From assembly GCA_023255165.1 (NCBI GenBank), contig JALRJD010000202.1, positions 1 to 15,126 of the forward strand: DNA of 15,126 bases. The letters are read 5' to 3'. Position 1 is the first letter of the stretch. Every line of letters starts with the position of its first letter. Of the stretch, positions 7,449 to 13,306 are shown piece after piece. The notes beneath the pieces are model-generated. The model made no database searches, was not told the DNA's origin, and worked only from the letters and a program-made list of their open reading frames with translations. Made by a program: the position numbers and the translations under genes. This stretch comes from Porticoccaceae bacterium. Lineage in GTDB: Bacteria > Pseudomonadota > Gammaproteobacteria > Pseudomonadales > Porticoccaceae.

Positions 7449-8063
7449 TTAGCTGCGCAGCGCAACAAACAGACCGCCACCGATCAACAGCGCGCCGGAG
7501 CCAGTTCGAAGGTGGCGGGTTTTGCTCGATGTCTGGAATGAGGATTTGGTTTTACTGGCCAGATAGGCATAACCCACCATCACCGCACCCACCGACAGTG
7601 TTGCAATCAGAAACAGTAGTGCAATATCCCCCGGCGAGACCTGCTGCAGATCGAGAAACGCAGGGAAAAAGCTGAAATAAAACAGCATCACTTTGGGGTT
7701 GCTGAGGGACGTGACCAGCCCGACCAGAAAATGGGTTGAATGGTTGGTCGGTTTTACCTGCTCTGTGAGTGTTGAATCCGATTGCGGTTTTATCAGCTGA
7801 TAACCGAGATAGATCAGATAGGCCGCGCCGATATATTTGATCAGCACAAAAAAGTTGCCCATCACTTCGGCTAATGTCGCCAGCCCTAAAATGGCCAAAG
7901 TGATAAAGATAAAGTCACCACTGAGAATGCCGAGCGCAATGGCCAGCCCCGGACGAAACCCCGAGTCCAGTGAGCGACCAACCACAACCATAACGCCGGG
8001 TCCGGGCAGCAGGGCGAAAAAGGTCATAGTGGCGTAGAGGGCGATAGCGGAGGTAAGAGTCAT
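7449..8063 (-). CDS. LysE/RhtB family amino-acid exporter
   Basis: This is a 204-residue inner-membrane protein with six hydrophobic segments. The LysE/RhtB signature is present: LLPGPGVMVVVGRSLDSGFRPGLAIALGILSGD is read here as LPGPGVMVVVGRS (about 19-31), GFRPGLAIALGILSGD (35-50), then IKYIGAAYLIYLGYQLI and LVTSLSNPKVMLFYFSFFP. Such proteins export amino acids such as homoserine, threonine or lysine; the substrate cannot be inferred. An upstream in-frame start at 8108 would overlap the EamA gene by over 40 nt, so the ATG at 8063, 2 bp after the EamA stop, is preferred. Both transporters are likely co-transcribed from the EamA side. Confidence 0.92.
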   Translation of the reverse strand: MTLTSAIALYATMTFFALLPGPGVMVVVGRSLDSGFRPGLAIALGILSGDFIFITLAILGLATLAEVMGNFFVLIKYIGAAYLIYLGYQLIKPQSDSTLTEQVKPTNHSTHFLVGLVTSLSNPKVMLFYFSFFPAFLDLQQVSPGDIALLFLIATLSVGAVMVGYAYLASKTKSSFQTSSKTRHLRTGSGALLIGGGLFVALRS

Positions 8064-8065
8064 GG

Positions 8066-9010
8066 TTATCTCAAGGCCGGATTGGTTCTGTCGCGAATTG
8101 TAGACCAAAGCCTGCCGTCGATAACCGCCAAGCCGAGCCCGATAAAGGCCATGCCGGCAAGGTGTTCGCTGTGCAGCTGTTCATCGAGTATCAGCCAGCC
8201 GAGCAATATCGCCGAAACTGGCACCAGAAAAGTCACCAATGTAACGTTAACCGCGCCGGACGACGACAGTATTCTGAAATACAGAATATAGGCCAATGCC
8301 GTGGAGAATACGCCGAGCCCCAGTATTGCCAGCCAGACATCGGTGGATGGATTTTCCAGCTGATAGGGCTGCTCAATAACCAGTGCCATGGGCAACAGCA
8401 TAATGGTTGAGGCGGTCAACTGACCAATCGAGACGTCGAACGGGCTGATGCCCATGGCTTTGAATCGGCGCGCATAGGTTGTTGCCAGCGCGTAGGATGC
8501 GGCGCCACCAAGAACCGCCATTTGCGGCCAGATATCGGTATCAGTAGTGGAGACCAGAGAAGGGCTAATCAGCACGATCACACCGAAAAAGCCGATGCCG
8601 ACGCCAATGGTCTTTTTTAGGGTGATATGTTCGTCCGCCAGCAGCATGCCGGCCACCAAAATGGTAAACAGCGGCGTGGTCGCATTGAGAATGGATGCCA
8701 ATCCCGAGGCGATGGAAGTTTGGCCCCAGGTAATCAATGTGTAGGGAAGGGCATTGTTGAGCAGGCCCGTAACAAAAAATGTCCACCACAGTTTTGGGGT
8801 TTTGGGTATTGGCTTTTTAAGTAGCAGCAACAGGACCCACAGCACAACAGCTGCGACGCCGACCCGCAATGTGGCGATGGTGAGTGGTGGTAGTTCGGGC
8901 ACGGCGACGGCGACAAAAAAGAATGAGCCGCCCCAAAGCAGGGATAAGCTCAGCAGCATGGCCCAATCTGTGCCAGTCATTCGGTGGTTGATCATTGATT
9001 GGTTGATCAT
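8066..9010 (-). CDS. EamA/DMT family transporter
   Basis: This protein of up to 314 residues has ten predicted membrane helices in two EamA repeats. SLLWGGSFFFVAVAVPELPP at the start of the first repeat and GLLNNALPYTLITWG followed by ASILNATTPLFTILVA are characteristic, with YILYFRILSSSGAVNVTLVTFLVP in the second repeat. DMT-superfamily members export metabolites such as amino acids or drugs; the substrate here is unknown. The N-terminus is uncertain: ATGs at 9010, 8995 and 8980 are created by a perfect 15-bp tandem duplication, and none has a clear Shine-Dalgarno. The protein starting at 8980 (MTGTDWAML) would fit the family best. Confidence 0.9.
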   Translation of the reverse strand: MINQSMINHRMTGTDWAMLLSLSLLWGGSFFFVAVAVPELPPLTIATLRVGVAAVVLWVLLLLLKKPIPKTPKLWWTFFVTGLLNNALPYTLITWGQTSIASGLASILNATTPLFTILVAGMLLADEHITLKKTIGVGIGFFGVIVLISPSLVSTTDTDIWPQMAVLGGAASYALATTYARRFKAMGISPFDVSIGQLTASTIMLLPMALVIEQPYQLENPSTDVWLAILGLGVFSTALAYILYFRILSSSGAVNVTLVTFLVPVSAILLGWLILDEQLHSEHLAGMAFIGLGLAVIDGRLWSTIRDRTNPALR

Positions 9011-9015
9011 TGATT
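8986..9015. repeat. Perfect 15-bp tandem duplication at the EamA gene start
   Basis: GGTTGATCATTGATT occurs twice in direct succession (8986-9000 and 9001-9015). On the minus strand each copy carries an ATG, so the duplication adds five codons and gives the transporter gene successive candidate start codons (MINQS-MINHR). Each copy contains the palindrome TGATCA. Confidence 0.9.
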
Positions 9016-9048
9016 GTTCGCTGTAATCGGTTGGTAAATAGTGTGGGT

Positions 9049-9110
9049 GGTTTGGACAGTGCCAAAAACCGCAATATTAGTACACTCATTTTTTAACGCT
9101 AAGCGGTTTT
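9049..9110. repeat. Overlapping inverted repeats in the EamA/K+-channel divergent gap
   Basis: Two dyads share an arm. GGTTTGG (9049-9055) faces CCAAAAACC (9062-9070) across ACAGTG. AAAACCGC (9065-9072) is a perfect inverse of GCGGTTTT (9103-9110) across 30 nt. They lie between the divergent EamA and ion-channel genes, where regulatory sites are expected, and could form mutually exclusive structures. No promoter could be assigned with confidence. Confidence 0.35.
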
Positions 9111-9186
9111 GGGTTTTGCATGGTGCTTGTTATGGGGCGCGCATTAGCCGCTCTGGCCGTAGTCATCTCAGCGGTTACTGCCTACA

Positions 9187-10035
9187 ATGGAATTAATTAA
9201 CAGGTTGGGACGAGTGAGCATGGTTGAAACCACCGCACGAGAAAAAATCTACCGGGTTATTTTTGGCACCGACACGCCGGCCGGGCAGCGCTTCGATATT
9301 TTGCTGATCTATATGATTGTGCTCAGTGTGCTGGCGGTTATTCTCGATTCCGTGGTGTCGTTTCACAATCAATTTGGCGAGTGGGTTTTTCGCCTGGAGT
9401 GGATTTTTACCGGGCTGTTTTCGATCGAATATCTGTTGCGCATTTACTCGTCGCCAAAGCGGCTGAGTTATATTTTCAGCTTTTATGGCATTGTCGATCT
9501 GCTGTCGATTGTGCCGACCTATCTGGCGCTGTTTGTGCCCGGCGCAAGTTACTGGCTGATTCTGCGGTTGCTGCGCGTGTTGCGGGTTTTTCGGGTGCTC
9601 AAGCTGGTGCGCTATCTCTCGGAGGCCAATGTGTTGCTGCGCTCCATGTATGCGTCGAGGCGCAAGATTCTGGTGTTTTTTACCGCGGTGCTGGTGTTGA
9701 GTGTGATCTTCGGCAGCCTGATGTTTTTGGTTGAAGGGCCGGAGCATGGGTTTACCAGTATTCCGCGCAGCATCTACTGGACCATCGTTACCATCACCAC
9801 CGTTGGCTATGGCGATATTGCGCCACAGACCGTGGTTGGGCAGGTGATTGCGACCATGGCAATGCTCACCGGTTATTCGATTATCGCTATTCCCACCGGT
9901 ATTTTTACCGCTGAGATTGCCCATGAGATCAGCGTCGACAGAAACAACAAGCGCTGCAATATCTGTGAGCGCAGTGGCCATCACCCCGAGGCCGAATACT
10001 GCTACCACTGCGGTATCGAGCTTCCCGAGTCTTAA
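9187..10035 (+). CDS. Voltage-gated-type K+ channel subunit with C-terminal zinc ribbon
   Basis: This 282-residue six-helix channel has S1-S4 voltage-sensor-like helices and a pore domain. S4 carries a regular array of basic residues every third position: R127, R130, R133, R136, K139. The selectivity filter TVGYGD (205-210) identifies a K+ channel. After S6 the protein continues into a 25-residue tail with CNIC (C257, C260) and CYHCG (C272, C275), a four-cysteine zinc-ribbon pattern. It should be an inner-membrane tetramer. Start is uncertain: ATG 9187 has no good ribosome site, whereas GTG 9214 or ATG 9220 follow GGGACGAG. It runs convergent with yifB. Confidence 0.92.
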   Translation: MELINRLGRVSMVETTAREKIYRVIFGTDTPAGQRFDILLIYMIVLSVLAVILDSVVSFHNQFGEWVFRLEWIFTGLFSIEYLLRIYSSPKRLSYIFSFYGIVDLLSIVPTYLALFVPGASYWLILRLLRVLRVFRVLKLVRYLSEANVLLRSMYASRRKILVFFTAVLVLSVIFGSLMFLVEGPEHGFTSIPRSIYWTIVTITTVGYGDIAPQTVVGQVIATMAMLTGYSIIAIPTGIFTAEIAHEISVDRNNKRCNICERSGHHPEAEYCYHCGIELPES

Positions 10036-10040
10036 CTGGC

Positions 10041-10072
10041 TCGCCGACTGGTTTCTCTGCAGTCAAAGGCGA
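10041..10072. repeat. Hairpin-forming sequence between convergent genes
   Basis: TCGCCGACTG (10041-10050) can pair with CAGTC (10060-10064) and GGCGA (10068-10072) with a 3-nt bulge and a 9-nt loop. It lies in the 56-bp gap between the ends of the channel gene and yifB. There is no T-run next to it, so terminator function is only a possibility. Confidence 0.3.
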
Positions 10073-10091
10073 CTATCTCCGGGAGCGAGTT

Positions 10092-11612
10092 TTAAACCGA
10101 GCCCTTATTGTCAGCCGCCAGGCGATAGCTCAACGCTTCCTGATAATCTTCGCTGCTGACCCTGTCGCGGGTGGCCAGGTCGGCAATACTGCGCGCCACG
10201 CGCAACACTCGGTAAAAGCCTCGTGTTGAAAGACCAAAGCGATTGATGGCGTGATCCATCAGTTGGCGCTGTTCGCTGCTCAGCGGGCAGATGGTTTTTA
10301 ATTCTTCGCTGCTTAACTGGCTGTTGGTTTTTCCCTGTCTGCTGATCTGACGTTCGCGAGCTTCGCAGATGCGCTGCTGTATCTGCTGGTTGCTTTCGCC
10401 TGTGGGCTGCTGGTTCTGATTTAACAGCTGTTGGTTGTCAATGGCGGTGACCTGCACTTGCAGATCAATGCGATCGAGTAGCGGGCCGGATATTTTGCTG
10501 CGATAACGGTTGATTTGGTCGGGGGTGCAGCGGCAGCGCGAGGTGCCCAGATAGCCGCAGGGGCAGGGGTTCATGGCGGCGATCAGTTGAAAGTTGGCGG
10601 GATAGCAGACCTGTGCCGCGACTCTGGAGATATTGATCTCACCGGATTCCAGCGGTTCTCTTAACACCTCTAACACAGTGCGGGAAAACTCCGGCAGCTC
10701 ATCGAGAAATAACACACCTTGATGGGCGAGCGAAATCTCACCGGGCTTTGGGCTACTGCCACCGCCAACCAGTGCGGCGGACGAGGCGGTGTGGTGTGGT
10801 GAGCGAAAAGGTCGTGACCATATTGGCGTGCGCAGGCCCTTGCCGGCGACGGAATAAATAGAGGCCACTTCCAGAGCCTGTTGATTGCTCAGCGGGGGCA
10901 GGATGCCGGGCAGGCGGCTGGCGAGCATCGTTTTGCCGGTACCCGGTGGGCCGTAAAACAGCAGGTTGTGACCACCGCTGGCGGCAATCTCGAGGGCGCG
11001 TTTGGCATGGTGCTGGCCGATAACCTGGTTGAGCTGGTCGCCGTTGATAACGTTGGGTTCTGGTTCTGTTTTCAGCGTACCGGTCCAGGGTGTCAGCGGT
11101 TGCTGTTGCAGCAGGTGCGCTGAGAGTTCGAGTAGGTGGGTGCAGGGTAGTATCTCAAGATCTTCGACCAGGGCGGCTTCTTCGGCGTTATCGCGGCTGA
11201 TAATCAGTTGTTTGCCGCTCTGCCGGCAGCCCAGTGCGGCGGGCAGAATGGCATCGACACCGCGGGTTTCGCCAGAGAGGGCGAGTTCGCCGATAAATTC
11301 ATAGTGGTCGAGTTGGTCGCTGGGCAGCTGCCCGGAGGCGGCCAGAATGGCGACAGCGATGGCGAGATCAAAGCGGCTGCCTTCTTTAGGCAGTTCGGCT
11401 GGCGCCAGATTGACGGTGATGCGGCGGGCGGGAAAGTCAAAGTGCGAGTTGATAATGGCGCTGCGCACCCGATCTTTGCTCTCTTTAACCGAGGTCTCCG
11501 GCAGGCCCACCATATGAAAGCTCGGCAGGCCGTTGGAGAGGTGCACTTCAATTGATACGCGTGGTGCATTGATGCCCAGTTTTGCCCGAGTGTTGACCAC
11601 TGCGAGTGACAT
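10092..11612 (-). CDS. yifB: YifB/ComM family Mg-chelatase-like AAA+ ATPase
   Basis: This 506-residue protein has an N-terminal Lon-protease-like (ChlI) domain (about 20-140, with VGLPETSVKESKDRVRSA split as VGLPETSVKES and RVRSAIINS), a central AAA+ module with Walker A GPPGTGKT (221-228) and Walker B LFLDELPEF (301-309), the NPCPCGYLG segment with paired cysteines (350/352, 360/362), and a C-terminal Mg-chelatase helical domain. ComM orthologues act as hexameric branch-migration helicases that help integrate DNA during natural transformation; the role here is inferred by homology. GGGAGG sits 6 nt before the ATG, inside the loop of a short hairpin (11614-11631). ubiK lies upstream by 43 bp on the same strand. 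Confidence 0.95.
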   Translation of the reverse strand: MSLAVVNTRAKLGINAPRVSIEVHLSNGLPSFHMVGLPETSVKESKDRVRSAIINSHFDFPARRITVNLAPAELPKEGSRFDLAIAVAILAASGQLPSDQLDHYEFIGELALSGETRGVDAILPAALGCRQSGKQLIISRDNAEEAALVEDLEILPCTHLLELSAHLLQQQPLTPWTGTLKTEPEPNVINGDQLNQVIGQHHAKRALEIAASGGHNLLFYGPPGTGKTMLASRLPGILPPLSNQQALEVASIYSVAGKGLRTPIWSRPFRSPHHTASSAALVGGGSSPKPGEISLAHQGVLFLDELPEFSRTVLEVLREPLESGEINISRVAAQVCYPANFQLIAAMNPCPCGYLGTSRCRCTPDQINRYRSKISGPLLDRIDLQVQVTAIDNQQLLNQNQQPTGESNQQIQQRICEARERQISRQGKTNSQLSSEELKTICPLSSEQRQLMDHAINRFGLSTRGFYRVLRVARSIADLATRDRVSSEDYQEALSYRLAADNKGSV

Positions 11613-11613
11613 A

Positions 11614-11631
11614 ACATACCTCCCTGTATGT
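11614..11631. promoter_or_regulatory. Hairpin presenting the yifB ribosome-binding site in its loop
   Basis: ACATAC (11614-11619) and GTATGT (11626-11631) form a perfect 6-bp stem around CTCCCT. On the minus strand that loop is AGGGAG, the yifB Shine-Dalgarno. The stem ends next to the start codon (11610-11612). It could display or modulate ribosome access; the stem is short and effect unproven. Confidence 0.4.
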
Positions 11632-11655
11632 CGTTAAAGGTTTGGAATCTCTGTT

Positions 11656-11919
11656 TTAGGATTTTTCGGTGAGTTGACGAATACTGGTTTCCAGTTCGCT
11701 GACCTGCTGTTCCAGGGCGTCGAGCTTTTCTCTTGAGCGCTGCAGCACGGCCTGTTGGATATCAAATTCTTCGCGGGTGACCAGATCCATCTTTTGAAAG
11801 GTGCTGCTCATGGCTGTGCGTATTTGCGCCTGCACTTCTTCGCCCAATGCCTGAGCGCCCGGCACAAAGGCCTGATTAAACTGTTTGATAAATTGGTTGA
11901 CGATATTGTCCTGATTCAC
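11656..11919 (-). CDS. ubiK: Ubiquinone biosynthesis accessory factor UbiK (YqiC family)
   Basis: This 87-residue protein of the YqiC/BMFP family starts NQDNIVNQFIKQFNQAF and has an amphipathic N-terminal helix, then a C-terminal coiled coil with heptad-like spacing (FDIQQAVLQRSREKLDALEQQVSELETSI split as FDIQQAVLQRSREKL and ALEQQVSELETSIRQL). UbiK binds UbiJ and membrane lipids and assists the aerobic ubiquinone biosynthesis complex. The GTG at 11919 is chosen over the longer frame from 11991 because AGGAG lies 8 nt upstream and family similarity begins there. The neighbouring yifB-ubiK-glnK-amtB arrangement recalls that of Pseudomonas species. Confidence 0.9.
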   Translation of the reverse strand: MNQDNIVNQFIKQFNQAFVPGAQALGEEVQAQIRTAMSSTFQKMDLVTREEFDIQQAVLQRSREKLDALEQQVSELETSIRQLTEKS

Positions 11920-11988
11920 TGCTGTGGCTCCTGTTGGGCGATCACTGAATAGGTCGCAGTTTAGCAAATTGCACCAGCTTACCCCACG

Positions 11989-12002
11989 CATTTGCGCAAA
12001 TG
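11989..12002. promoter_or_regulatory. Perfect 14-bp palindrome, possible operator
   Basis: CATTTGCGCAAATG is a perfect palindrome with no spacer. It lies about 70 bp upstream of the ubiK start (minus strand) and about 170 bp upstream of the sigma-54 promoter start site. It does not match the NtrC consensus. It may bind a separate dimeric regulator or be chance. Confidence 0.35.
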
Positions 12003-12030
12003 AGGCCTGGTTCTCGAAACCGCGGTGAAA

Positions 12031-12047
12031 TTATCCAAGTTGGTGCA
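12031..12047. promoter_or_regulatory. Distal NtrC-like enhancer site (one good half)
   Basis: TTATCCA-AGT-TGGTGCA has a perfect right half (TGGTGCA, 12041-12047) and a 4/7 left half compared with the NtrC dyad TGCACCA-N3-TGGTGCA. Its centre is about -130 from the predicted sigma-54 start. Confidence 0.5.
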
Positions 12048-12073
12048 GTTTAATTTCGCTGGCATTTGTTTTA

Positions 12074-12090
12074 TGCACCATTGTGGAGCA
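12074..12090. promoter_or_regulatory. NtrC (GlnG) enhancer-binding site
   Basis: TGCACCA-TTG-TGGAGCA matches the NtrC dyad TGCACCA-N3-TGGTGCA at 13 of 14 arm positions. It is centred about 87 bp upstream of the predicted sigma-54 transcription start, a normal enhancer distance. This is strong evidence for nitrogen control of the downstream genes. Confidence 0.78.
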
Positions 12091-12141
12091 TTTTCCCGCT
12101 TTATAAGGGCAAATTGTCACCATTCCGCTACAAAAAAAATG

Positions 12142-12158
12142 TTGGCACGCTACATGCA
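12142..12158 (+). promoter_or_regulatory. Sigma-54 (RpoN) promoter of porin-glnK-amtB
   Basis: TTGGCACGCTACATGCA closely follows the sigma-54 consensus: TTGGCACG at -24, four bases, then ATGCA for TTGCA at -12. The GG (12144-12145) and GC (12156-12157) are 12 bp apart as required. Transcription should start near 12169, giving a leader of about 75 nt before the porin ATG at 12245. Confidence 0.82.
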
Positions 12159-12244
12159 TTACCCAAGTCGAAGTAACAAAAATTAACCACCTACACTTTT
12201 TAACTTTTTTGTATTTTTAACTTTATATCTTGGGAGATATACCT

Positions 12245-12892
12245 ATGAAAGCTTTAAGAACTGCAATCTTCGCTGCAACTATGATGACTGGCGCCAGCGC
12301 AATCGCCGCTGAAGTGTCGGGCAATATTGCTCTCAGCACTAACTATTTTTTCCGCGGTATTGATCAGTCCGGCGGTGAAGCGCTGTCTGGTGGATTCGAC
12401 GTTGCTTTCGAAAATGGTTTCTATGTCGGCACCTGGGGTTCAAGCATCGACTTCAGTGGCGGTTTGGAACTCGATTACTACGCCGGGTACGGCGGCTCTT
12501 TCTCTGATGAAGTGAGCTACGATATCGGTTACCTGTTCTACGGCTACCCGCAGGGTCCAAGCTCTGAAGAGTTTGAAGAGATCTACGGCAGCGTTTCCTA
12601 CGCCGATGCCACGCTGGGTTTTGCCTACTCGGATGACTACTACGCTTCTACCGGTTCAAGCACTTACATCTATCTGGATTACGGTTTTGATATTAACGAA
12701 GACTTTAGTCTTGGTTTTCACTACGGAACCATGAGCGCCGATGACCCGGCCAACGAAGCGGATGACTACTCAATTTCACTAAGCACTGAAGCCGCCGGCC
12801 TCGGTTTTGATTTGAGCTGGATCGATTCTTCTGAAAGCGGTGGCCTGTTTGCCGACAATGAGTTTGTGCTGACCATTTCCAAGTCGTTGTAA
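12245..12892 (+). CDS. TorF-family putative outer-membrane porin
   Basis: This 215-residue precursor has a signal peptide (MKALRTAIFAATMMTGASAIAA; cleavage near residues 21-22) and then alternating aromatic/polar strands of a beta barrel with many Asp/Glu, fitting an acidic marine outer-membrane protein. NYFFRGIDQS near the mature N-terminus matches the TorF/TIGR02001 motif. The protein family is of unproven function and is presumed to be a porin. GGGAG (12232-12236) lies 8 nt before the ATG at 12245, so the longer TTG frame from 12230 is rejected. It is first after the sigma-54 promoter and co-directional with glnK and amtB, suggesting it admits a nitrogen source. Confidence 0.88.
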   Translation: MKALRTAIFAATMMTGASAIAAEVSGNIALSTNYFFRGIDQSGGEALSGGFDVAFENGFYVGTWGSSIDFSGGLELDYYAGYGGSFSDEVSYDIGYLFYGYPQGPSSEEFEEIYGSVSYADATLGFAYSDDYYASTGSSTYIYLDYGFDINEDFSLGFHYGTMSADDPANEADDYSISLSTEAAGLGFDLSWIDSSESGGLFADNEFVLTISKSL

Positions 12893-12921
12893 TTTTTTAA
12901 CTCTTACCCCTCTCAATAAGC

Positions 12922-12939
12922 GGGTGGCCTCGGCCACCC
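12922..12939 (+). promoter_or_regulatory. Intercistronic hairpin upstream of the first P-II gene
   Basis: GGGTGGC (12922-12928) and GCCACCC (12933-12939) form a perfect 7-bp GC-rich stem with loop CTCG. No T-run follows, so it is not a classical terminator. It ends 3 nt before the GGAG (12943-12946) of the P-II gene. It could partly stop transcription, protect the porin mRNA from 3' decay, or limit P-II translation, allowing porin output to exceed glnK-amtB. Confidence 0.6.
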
Positions 12940-12953
12940 TATGGAGAAAACAG

Positions 12954-13292
12954 ATGAAACTGATAACTGCAATTGTAAAACCTTTCAAGCTCGATGAAGT
13001 GCGAGAGGCTCTCGGTGACCTGGGTGTTGCCGGTGTAACCGTCACCGAGGTTAAAGGATTTGGCCGTCAGAAAGGCCACACCGAGTTGTATCGTGGCGCT
13101 GAATATGTGGTCGACTTTTTGCCCAAGGTAAAACTGGAAATTGCGCTCACTGATGAGATGGTGGACAGCGCAGTCGAGGCGATTACCGCCGCGGCTCAAA
13201 CCGGCAAAATTGGCGACGGCAAAATATTTATCTCCAACCTCGAAGAAGTCATTCGAATCCGCACCGGTGAAACCGGCGCCGAAGCTGTATAA
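12954..13292 (+). CDS. glnK: P-II nitrogen regulatory protein (GlnK-type position), copy 1
   Basis: This 112-residue P-II protein forms a trimer that senses ATP/ADP and 2-oxoglutarate. It has an intact T-loop with the uridylylation residue Y51 (residues 37-55), B-loop TGKIGDGK (83-90) and C-loop RIRTGETG (101-108). T43 and D54 resemble E. coli GlnB rather than GlnK (A43, N54), although the link to amtB argues for the GlnK role of blocking the Amt channel when nitrogen is ample. The ATG at 12954 has GGAG at 7-nt spacing; the longer GTG frame from 12924 is rejected because its start lies in the hairpin. amtB begins 14 bp downstream. Confidence 0.96.
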   Translation: MKLITAIVKPFKLDEVREALGDLGVAGVTVTEVKGFGRQKGHTELYRGAEYVVDFLPKVKLEIALTDEMVDSAVEAITAAAQTGKIGDGKIFISNLEEVIRIRTGETGAEAV

Positions 13293-13306
13293 CGGGAGCT
13301 TATAAA

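Larger units (their letters stand above)
11920..12244. other. 325-bp divergent regulatory region, ubiK / porin-glnK-amtB
   Basis: No gene is seen here. The region holds an isolated NtrC-like half-site TGCACCA (11970-11976), a 14-bp perfect palindrome (11989-12002), two NtrC-like dyads (12031-12047 and 12074-12090), a sigma-54 promoter (12142-12158) and an A/T-rich leader. The leader has the 11-mer TTTTTAACTTT twice (12197-12207 and 12214-12224) just before the porin ribosome-binding site GGGAG. The two NtrC-like dyads are 43 bp apart centre to centre, about four helical turns. Confidence 0.8.

Noticed and set aside
8064..8108. Upstream start of the LysE-type exporter
   Set aside because: It would overlap the EamA gene by over 40 nt; the ATG at 8063 fits the family N-terminus and operon spacing.
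9193..10008. Long open frame antisense to the K+ channel
   Set aside because: Composition is dominated by His, Gln and Asn, with no domain; the plus-strand channel is certain.
11920..11991. Longer UbiK reading frame starting at 11991
   Set aside because: The extra 24 residues look unrelated to the family and lack a ribosome site, while the GTG at 11919 has AGGAG at 8 nt.
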